This document shows, piece after piece, positions 58,348 to 64,000 of a stretch of 64,000 nucleotides of DNA. The notes under the pieces were generated by a model. That model was not told the DNA's origin. It saw only the letters and a list, made by a program, of their open reading frames with translations, and ran no database searches. Origin of the DNA: an uncultured Bacteroidales bacterium (lineage in GTDB: Bacteria > Bacteroidota > Bacteroidia > Bacteroidales > F082); the NCBI GenBank assembly GCA_905233685.1, contig CAJOEZ010000001.1, forward strand, positions 93,569-157,568, read 5' to 3'. Made by a program: the position numbers and the translations under genes. Numbering within the stretch: the first letter of the stretch is position 1; each line of letters opens with the position of its first letter.

Positions 58348-59688
58348 ATGAACATAGTAATAGCTGGAGACGGAGAAGTAGGCCTGCATCTGGCCGAAGC
58401 TTTGGTGCGCAGCAACCATGACATCACCATCGTGGATCCGCACGAGGAACTGCTGAAAATGATGGAATCGCACAGCGACTTGATGACCATCACGGGCGAT
58501 TCCACCTCGACCGCCGTGCTGCAACGCGCCAACGTGAAACACGCCGACTTGGTCATCGCCGTGTTGCACGACGAGCATATCAACCTGCTGACGGGCATCA
58601 TCGCCAAGAAACTCGGCGCGAAGAAGGTCATCGCCCGCGTCAACACAATGGAAAACCTCAGTCCGGAAGTGTGGCGAATGTACCAAGACCTCGGCATTGA
58701 CGGGTTACTCTCGCCGGAAGACATTGCCGCTCAGGAGATTATCTCGCTACTGAAACAGAACGCCTCGTTGGAAACCTACGACTTCTCGGGTGGCAAATTG
58801 CAGCTCTTCATGGTGAAGCTCGAATCGGAGGCCGAAATCCTCGGCAAGACCGTCGACGAGGTCATCAACCAATACGAGCACATTGAGTTCCGCATCGCGG
58901 CCATCCACCGCCGCCAAAGCACTTTCATCCCCCAAGGTGAGGACGTGTTCCAAATGGGCGACATGGTGTATGTAGTCACCAAGCCGCACGCCGTCAAGGA
59001 CATCATCAAGCTGAGCGGCAAGAAGAAAATCAACATCCACAACGTGATGATTGTGGGCGGCGGACGTGTGGGAAGAATCACAGCAAAACGTTTGGAAAAC
59101 GAATTGAATATCAAGGTGTTGGAAAACAACAAAGAACGCTGCATGGACCTCACCAACTACCTCTCTGAGGCCTTGGTGGTGAACGCCGACGCACGCGACC
59201 TCGATCTCTTGGAAGACGAGGGCATCAAAGATATGGACGCCTTCATCGCCGTGACCAACAACACCGAGACCAACATTCTTACCTGCCTGCAAGCCAAGTC
59301 GTTCGGCGTAAAAAAGACCATCGCCCTCGTCGAGAACATCGACTACATCGACATCTCGCAGAACATCGGCATCGACTCCATCATCAACAAGAAGCTGATT
59401 GCGGCGAGCTATATGGTCAAATACACCTTGGGCGCCAAGGTCTCCTCACTGAAGTGCCTCAGCGGCATCGACGCCGACATCGTCGAGTTTGACGTCAGAG
59501 CAGGCTCGGCAGTGACACGCAAGCCCATCGGCCAGTTGGCCATGCCCAACGACGCCATCATCTGCGGCATTACCCGCGACGGTGAGAGTTTCATCGCCAC
59601 CGACGACTTCCAAATCGAGACCGACGACCTAGTGGTGGTGCTGGCCCTGCCTAACGCCATTCCTACAGTTGAACGCTTATTCCACTAA
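58348..59688 (+). CDS. trkA: Trk potassium uptake regulator TrkA
   Basis: A 446-residue protein with two tandem RCK modules. Each has a Rossmann NAD site (IVIAGDGEVGLHLAEAL near residue 3 and VMIVGGGRVGRITAKRLE near 233) and a following C-domain (about 140-225 and 365-446). It gates TrkH by nucleotide and NADH binding. It is followed by a palindromic repeat and trkH. Confidence 0.94.
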   Translation: MNIVIAGDGEVGLHLAEALVRSNHDITIVDPHEELLKMMESHSDLMTITGDSTSTAVLQRANVKHADLVIAVLHDEHINLLTGIIAKKLGAKKVIARVNTMENLSPEVWRMYQDLGIDGLLSPEDIAAQEIISLLKQNASLETYDFSGGKLQLFMVKLESEAEILGKTVDEVINQYEHIEFRIAAIHRRQSTFIPQGEDVFQMGDMVYVVTKPHAVKDIIKLSGKKKINIHNVMIVGGGRVGRITAKRLENELNIKVLENNKERCMDLTNYLSEALVVNADARDLDLLEDEGIKDMDAFIAVTNNTETNILTCLQAKSFGVKKTIALVENIDYIDISQNIGIDSIINKKLIAASYMVKYTLGAKVSSLKCLSGIDADIVEFDVRAGSAVTRKPIGQLAMPNDAIICGITRDGESFIATDDFQIETDDLVVVLALPNAIPTVERLFH

Positions 59689-59699
59689 AACAGACGGCG

Positions 59700-59742
59700 T
59701 TTCGACAGGCTCAACGGCCTTAGGTCCCTGAGCTTGTCGAAA
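59700..59742. repeat. Palindromic repeat family 1 between trkA and trkH
   Basis: TTTCGACAGGCTCA at 59700-59713 and TGAGCTTGTCGAAA at 59729-59742 form inverted arms around a short spacer; outer ends are CGGCC and GGCC. Same family as 18437, 30481 and 31433. Confidence 0.88.
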
Positions 59743-59757
59743 GGCCGAACTCATAAA

Positions 59758-61221
59758 ATGAAGTTCAAGAGCAAAATAAACCTCCCGTTGGTGTTCAGAA
59801 TTGAAGGCTCCCTACTGCTTGCGGAAGGCCTTTTCATGGTGACTGTGCTCCCCGTGACCTATCTGCACCACGGGCTGTATGCCTTCAGTATGCCGTTTTC
59901 GGCCCTCATCACCCTTTTGACGGGACTTGTTTTGCTCATCGCGACACGCAATCACAAGCACGAAAAGACCACCTCGCGCGACGGCGTTTTCATCGTCTGC
60001 ACCTCTTGGCTTGTGCTTTCGCTGTTCGGCGCCATGCCCTATCTGCTCAGCAAGAGCGTACCCAATTTCACTGACGGCTTTTTCGAGGCGCTGTCGGGGT
60101 TCACTACCACAGGTGCTACCATTTTGGCCAATATCGAAACCGTCCCGAAAGACATTCTCCTTTGGCGTAGCATGACCCAATGGATCGGCGGCTTGGCCAT
60201 CATCGTGTTCACTATTGCCATTTTGCCCTTCTTGAGCATGAGCGGGATGCAGCTCTTCGTGGCCGAAATGAACGGCATCAACTACGACAAGCTCCATCCG
60301 CGCATCATGCACACCGCTTGGCGAATTTGGGGTATCTATCTGTTTTTCACGCTATTGGAAACCTTGCTACTCTATTGGGGCGACATGGGTCTTTACGATG
60401 CCGTCTGCCATTCGATGGCCACCGTCAGCTCGGGCGGCTTCTCGACGCGCAATGCTAACATGGGCGCATTTTCCAACTATTCGCAAGTCGTGGTGAGTGT
60501 CTTCATGGTACTTTCAGGCTGCAATTTCTCCCTCTTGCTGCTCTCGTTGAGCTGGCGGTCGTTTGCCATTCTGAAGAACCAAGAATTCAACACTTTTTTA
60601 CAACGCATCGTGTTTCTTGGTATTGGCATCGGGCTGTTTTTGCTGTTCGGCTGCCACCAAAGCTTCGGCTCGGCTTTCCGCGATTCGTTCTTCAGCGTCA
60701 TTTCCTCGCTGACGACGACGGGCTTCTTCGTGAGCGACTATACCGCTTGGCCGGCTTTCATCGGCATCATCTTGTTCCTCTTGATGTTCATCGGGTCGTG
60801 CTCAGGCTCCACTTCGGGCGGTATCAAGATTTTCCGCCATCTGATTTTCATCAAAAACTCAGTGCTTGAACTGAAGCGCATCATCCATCCCAATGCCATG
60901 TTGCCCGTGAAAATCAACGGGAAATCCATCTCCACAAGTGGCGTTTACAAAAACATGACCTTTATTTTCGTCTATTTCTTCGTGTTTTTGGTAGGTGCCA
61001 TTGTGCTGTTGGCCACGGGCAGCGATTTCGATACTGCCTTAGGCGCGTCAGTAGCCACCTTGAGCAATGTGGGCACGGGCATCGGAGCGGTGGGACCGAA
61101 CGGTTCGTACGTCGCCTTCCCTCTTGCCGTCAAATGGCTGCTCATGCTGTTGATGCTCCTCGGCAGGGTGGAGCTGTTTTCATTAATCACGCTTCTTTCC
61201 CGAGGGTTTTGGAGAAATTGA
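59758..61221 (+). CDS. trkH: Trk potassium transporter TrkH
   Basis: A 487-residue membrane protein with the four pore loops of the SKT family: SGFTTTGATIL near residue 110, TVSSGGFSTRNANM near 223, SSLTTTGFFVSDY near 318, and ATLSNVGTGIGAVGP near 433. With TrkA it takes up potassium. The start is ATG 59758, beyond the palindrome; an upstream TTG at 59734 lies in the repeat. Confidence 0.93.
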   Translation: MKFKSKINLPLVFRIEGSLLLAEGLFMVTVLPVTYLHHGLYAFSMPFSALITLLTGLVLLIATRNHKHEKTTSRDGVFIVCTSWLVLSLFGAMPYLLSKSVPNFTDGFFEALSGFTTTGATILANIETVPKDILLWRSMTQWIGGLAIIVFTIAILPFLSMSGMQLFVAEMNGINYDKLHPRIMHTAWRIWGIYLFFTLLETLLLYWGDMGLYDAVCHSMATVSSGGFSTRNANMGAFSNYSQVVVSVFMVLSGCNFSLLLLSLSWRSFAILKNQEFNTFLQRIVFLGIGIGLFLLFGCHQSFGSAFRDSFFSVISSLTTTGFFVSDYTAWPAFIGIILFLLMFIGSCSGSTSGGIKIFRHLIFIKNSVLELKRIIHPNAMLPVKINGKSISTSGVYKNMTFIFVYFFVFLVGAIVLLATGSDFDTALGASVATLSNVGTGIGAVGPNGSYVAFPLAVKWLLMLLMLLGRVELFSLITLLSRGFWRN

Positions 61222-61235
61222 GAAAACCTTTTGCC

Positions 61236-61934
61236 ATGCAAAACCTATTGAAAATCATAGCCTTTGCCCTATTGACCCAAGCTTTTATCGGGTGTCATCC
61301 CTCGCCTCGCGACGCCAAACAAGCTGCTACAGATGCCTTGGAAAACGCTCGCATTCAATTGGATTCAGGCAACAAAACGGAGGCCATGCGTTTGTTCAAG
61401 GAAGCGGAGCAATACGGCCTTTTGGCGGACGACACGCTGACCGTGGCCCATGCTCGGTTCAGTATTGCGAAATGCTTGAGCGTTTATTCTGATGAAAAAG
61501 AGTTCATTTCGCTGCTGAAGGCTGCCGATGAAGGCTTTGGCAACAATTACGCCGAACGCTCCAAGGTGATGACGCTTTGGGGCGATTACTACCAATTCCA
61601 TAGGCAATTCGACAGTGCGGAGGTCTATTTGAATCGGGCGATGGACTATGCAGTACGAAGTGGTTCGATGGATGCCAAACGATGGGTTTTGTCTGCTTTT
61701 CATGTGAAGTGCTTCAACGCTGGGGAATACAAAAAGTCAGGCGATTACATGCAGCAGTTCTTTCAAACCTATCCTCCTAATGCAAGTGACAGCGTGTTGA
61801 TGTATTATTACCACAACATGGGGAACGTCTATTATGAGATGGGCAATATGGATTCAATGGCCTATTGTTATGGACGATTGGAGGAAATTTTAACCCGTAT
61901 AGAACCAGATTCTTATTGCCGAGATGCGCGGTGA
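61236..61934 (+). CDS. TPR/HTH regulator, N-terminal fragment (lipoprotein TPR part)
   Basis: A 232-residue fragment with lipoprotein signal and TPR-like repeats (AMRLFKEAEQYGLLADD, AERSKVMTLWGDYYQF, DSVLMYYYHNMGNVYYEMGN). It ends RIEPDSYCRDAR because of the frame break. The expected continuation is in the next frame. Confidence 0.6.
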   Translation: MQNLLKIIAFALLTQAFIGCHPSPRDAKQAATDALENARIQLDSGNKTEAMRLFKEAEQYGLLADDTLTVAHARFSIAKCLSVYSDEKEFISLLKAADEGFGNNYAERSKVMTLWGDYYQFHRQFDSAEVYLNRAMDYAVRSGSMDAKRWVLSAFHVKCFNAGEYKKSGDYMQQFFQTYPPNASDSVLMYYYHNMGNVYYEMGNMDSMAYCYGRLEEILTRIEPDSYCRDAR

Positions 61935-62625
61935 TTTTGAGAAGGCTTGCGAGTACATGTATTGGTACGAAAAACACGATGCGCATTACGACATAGAACG
62001 GCAGAAAAACAATCTAGCACTCATCAGCCAGAAATATGACACAGCGGTGATGCAGAACGAATTGAACGAGAAGATCATTCGGAAACAGCGTGTTATCATT
62101 CTTATTAGTGGGATAGCGGCATTGGTTTTGTTGGCCTTCTTAATCTCGCAAATCCGATTGGCTCGCAACCGCAAGCGGGAAGCCGAAATCAACGCCGAAC
62201 TGTTCCACTTCAAGCAACAGAACATTGCCTTGGCACAAAGGGATGCCGAACATGAGCAAATCCAGAAGGACTATGCCGACCGCCTTTCGGAGGCCTTGGA
62301 CAAGGAGCAACAAACCATGATGCTGTTGGACATTTATCTGAACAACAGCAAGAAAGCCAATCTCCTCAATGACTTGGAACGTTCGGTTTTCGGTGACAAA
62401 GACCATTGGAAGGCCATGCTCGCCGTGGTTGAGGAGAAATACCCAAGCCTTTGGGAAACCCTTGGACAAAAGTGCCCCGACTTGGACGAGGACGAGAAGA
62501 AATCCTTCATTCTTTCGCATTTCAAGGTCTCGCGCCAGGAAGAGGCGGATTTCCTTGGAACCACTGTCAATATGGTGGACAAACTGCGGGGAAGAGTCAG
62601 GAAAAAGATGGCTGAACGCCAATAA
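61924..62625 (+). CDS. TPR/HTH regulator, C-terminal fragment
   Basis: A 233-residue fragment with one membrane helix, a coiled coil (EINAELFHFKQQNIALAQRD) and a C-terminal HTH-like region. Alone it lacks a sensor domain. It is the natural continuation of the preceding fragment. Confidence 0.6.
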   Translation: MRGDFEKACEYMYWYEKHDAHYDIERQKNNLALISQKYDTAVMQNELNEKIIRKQRVIILISGIAALVLLAFLISQIRLARNRKREAEINAELFHFKQQNIALAQRDAEHEQIQKDYADRLSEALDKEQQTMMLLDIYLNNSKKANLLNDLERSVFGDKDHWKAMLAVVEEKYPSLWETLGQKCPDLDEDEKKSFILSHFKVSRQEEADFLGTTVNMVDKLRGRVRKKMAERQ

Positions 62626-62750
62626 TCTTTGGACTTTTTCAACAAAAAGTTTGGAATGAATGAAATTACAACTTATTCATTCCTAAAACATTACAATTAT
62701 TCAACCCCAAAAAAGTTTGGACTGGCCATTTAACCGCTTGACTAATGCGG

Positions 62751-62758
62751 TAGTTTTG
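62751..62758 (+). promoter_or_regulatory. -7 element for the GLPGLI genes
   Basis: TAGTTTTG, a match to TAnnTTTG, 79 bases before the ATG at 62838. The 213-base gap before the gene otherwise shows no feature. Confidence 0.45.
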
Positions 62759-62837
62759 CACTATGTCACAAATCGGCGTTTTCGTGCGTCTTAATGACAA
62801 AGACTTTTTTGTAGCAACAACTCAAAATCAAACCACT

Positions 62838-63731
62838 ATGTTCAAAAATTCGTATTTCCTTTTGCTGCTGACGCTCGCCATTCCGCGCTTGGCGCTTGCG
62901 CAGAATCCCATCAACATTGATGAGTACAAGGTCATCGACCAAAGCCGCTTCATCATCACCTACGAAGCAATGATGACCGACGACTCACTGAAACCTACCG
63001 AACACAACTACGACCGCCTCGTCCTGATGGTGGGCGACTCCATTTCAAGATGTTACAGCAACACTATGCACCGTTATGATTCCGCCTTTACGGTAAGCGA
63101 GCGAAAGGGCCAAGACGGTTATAAAAACATGAGCCATTTTGTTGGTGAAAACGGCGGCGTTTGGGTACCCGATGTGTACAAGTATTATGGTAGAAAGCGG
63201 ATGACGATTATGCATCGAATCATGGAGGGTCGTGTGCCGATTTATCTGTATGACGAGCCTTTGGACTTGATGGATTGGAAGATGTCGTTTGGGACGAAAG
63301 AAATCCTTGGCTATCAGTGCTTCAAGGCCGAATGCGACTTCCGTGGACGGCATTGGACGGCTTGGTTCACGATGCAGATTCCCGTGAAAGACGGTCCGTG
63401 GAAATTCTGTGGCTTGCCCGGACTGATTCTCGAAATGGAAGAATCGCGCGGGCATTATGCCTTCCGTTGCATCGGTATTGAAAATCAGAAAAAACCGATG
63501 ATTTGGTATGATGGGCCTCGTTTTGAAGATTATCAACATTGCACCCGCGCCGATGTCATGAAGCAAGAGGAGGATTATCATGCGGATTTAATTGGCTATA
63601 TTCGGATGGCGAATCCTGGTATCAAGATACATATCGCCAAAACGGACGCTTCTGGCAAATATGCTGGTTCAGAGGAAGCGCCCATTGACTATAAGAAAGC
63701 GCTACCTTACAATCCCGTGGAATTAGAGTGA
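62838..63731 (+). CDS. GLPGLI-family exported protein
   Basis: A 297-residue protein with a signal peptide (FKNSYFLLLLTLAIPRLALA, then Q). The family motif CGLPGLILEMEES lies near residue 195. Conserved features before it are FITYEAMMTDD and GRHWTAWFTMQIPVKDGPW. The family is restricted to Bacteroidota and of unknown function. The start is ATG 62838, since the longer frame from 62763 overlaps the promoter. A second GLPGLI-like gene follows 2 bases later. Confidence 0.88.
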   Translation: MFKNSYFLLLLTLAIPRLALAQNPINIDEYKVIDQSRFIITYEAMMTDDSLKPTEHNYDRLVLMVGDSISRCYSNTMHRYDSAFTVSERKGQDGYKNMSHFVGENGGVWVPDVYKYYGRKRMTIMHRIMEGRVPIYLYDEPLDLMDWKMSFGTKEILGYQCFKAECDFRGRHWTAWFTMQIPVKDGPWKFCGLPGLILEMEESRGHYAFRCIGIENQKKPMIWYDGPRFEDYQHCTRADVMKQEEDYHADLIGYIRMANPGIKIHIAKTDASGKYAGSEEAPIDYKKALPYNPVELE

Positions 63732-63733
63732 AG

Positions 63734-64000
63734 ATGAAAAGAATACTGCTTGTTATAGTCTCGCTTTTGGCAGTGTTTCCGTTGTCGGCGCAAAGGTTCA
63801 TGCGGACGGACGAGTTCATGCTTCTGGACGTGGGAAAGTATTCGGTTTCCTACGAGCTACAATATGTGCTTGATTCAACGAAACCCTCTGAAAAAGAACA
63901 TGATGTGTTTCGCCTTGACATCGGGGAGAGGTGGTCGAAATCGTATAGTTATGCCTTGTTTTGCTATGATTCCATTTGCACGGAGCGGACGCGGAAAGGC
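63734..64000 (+). CDS. Second GLPGLI-like exported protein, N-terminal part
   Basis: The frame runs off the end of the window without a stop (89 codons). It starts with a signal peptide (MKRILLVIVSLLAVFPLSAQ), followed by VGKYSVSYELQYVLDSTKPS. That resembles the N terminus of the preceding protein (VIDQSRFIITYEAMMTDDSL). It is thus probably another GLPGLI member; the defining motif lies beyond the window. Confidence 0.7.
   Translation, partial: MKRILLVIVSLLAVFPLSAQRFMRTDEFMLLDVGKYSVSYELQYVLDSTKPSEKEHDVFRLDIGERWSKSYSYALFCYDSICTERTRKG

Larger units (their letters stand above)
61236..62625 (+). pseudogene. TPR/HTH membrane regulator gene, one frameshift (two frames)
   Basis: Frame 1 (61236-61934) gives a lipobox (FIGC, near residue 19), TPR-like helices and an early stop. 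Frame 2 begins with the continuation LIAEMRGDFEKACEYMYWYEK at about 61912 and carries a membrane helix (VIILISGIAALVLLAFLIS), a coiled coil, and a C-terminal HTH-like segment (EADFLGTTVNMVDKLRGRV). Together they form a protein of the same architecture as the 39767-41671 gene. The break is probably a one-base shift near 61905-61915. It could be real or a sequencing error. It sits 14 bases after trkH and upstream of the GLPGLI genes. Confidence 0.8.

Noticed and set aside
1..64000. Search for tRNA or rRNA genes, insertion sequences and prophage
   Set aside because: No transposase or integrase, no rRNA-like stretch and no tRNA-like cloverleaf was noticed; a covariance-model search would be decisive.

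Overview
This window comes from a Bacteroidota chromosome, most likely Bacteroidales or a near relative. Three things support this. The gliding/type IX secretion genes gldE, gldD, gldF and gldG are present. Several secreted proteins carry T9SS-type C-terminal sorting tails. Many genes are preceded by the Bacteroidota -7 promoter element TAnnTTTG (TATTTTTG, TACTTTTG, TAATTTTG). DUF4468, DUF3244, GLPGLI, PorT-like and GYDIA-kinase families point the same way. There is no rRNA, tRNA, IS element, prophage or CRISPR array that I can see. HydF implies an [FeFe] hydrogenase and Ptb-Buk implies acyl-phosphate fermentation, so an anaerobic fermenter is likely.

Layout. 1-2.3 kb: end of ssb, then gldE-gldD. 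2.3-6.6 kb: housekeeping (udk, an FMN-binding lipoprotein, rsmI, a Pro/Glu-rich protein, tdk, a CvpA-family protein). 6.7-17.7 kb, minus strand: an M64 peptidase and a giant T9SS adhesin gene broken by three frameshifts, two at the same place in two tandem domain copies. 18-22.9 kb: a double-ATPase peptide ABC protein, a pseudouridine synthase with a long Arg/Asp repeat tail, and a THUMP-like methyltransferase. 23-28.7 kb: gldF-gldG-DUF4340, rlmH and two exported proteins. 28.7-33 kb: a mevalonate operon (HMG-CoA reductase, GYDIA kinase, MvaD, mevalonate kinase). 33-36.2 kb: GtrA, thpR, ptb-buk. 36.3-39.7 kb, minus strand: a lipoprotein, comF, a CPD-domain protein, hydF. 39.8-45 kb: an AT-richer surface locus (TPR/HTH lipoprotein regulator, DUF3244, S74-like, GH16, T9SS cargo). 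45.2-49.6 kb: asd, ribF, a deoxyhypusine-synthase-like enzyme and an arginase-fold protein that lacks the usual metal ligands. 49.6-56 kb: recG, mnmA, an RluA-type synthase, LysE and GH3. 56-64 kb: a beta-helix T9SS cargo, a PorT-like barrel, trkA-trkH, a frameshifted TPR/HTH regulator and two GLPGLI genes.

The most unusual signal is a set of short palindromic repeats scattered through the window. They lie between genes and also, in frame, inside coding sequences. The same decapeptide (SALRQAQGP with small flanking changes) sits inside an ABC ATPase, the GYDIA kinase and mevalonate diphosphate decarboxylase. A different 48-bp palindrome adds exactly 16 codons near the end of mevalonate kinase. 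Others lie in the TPR regulator, and a microsatellite-like array lies in asd. Three consecutive isoprenoid genes therefore each carry a palindrome. This resembles the Rickettsia palindromic elements in behaviour, but the families are different.
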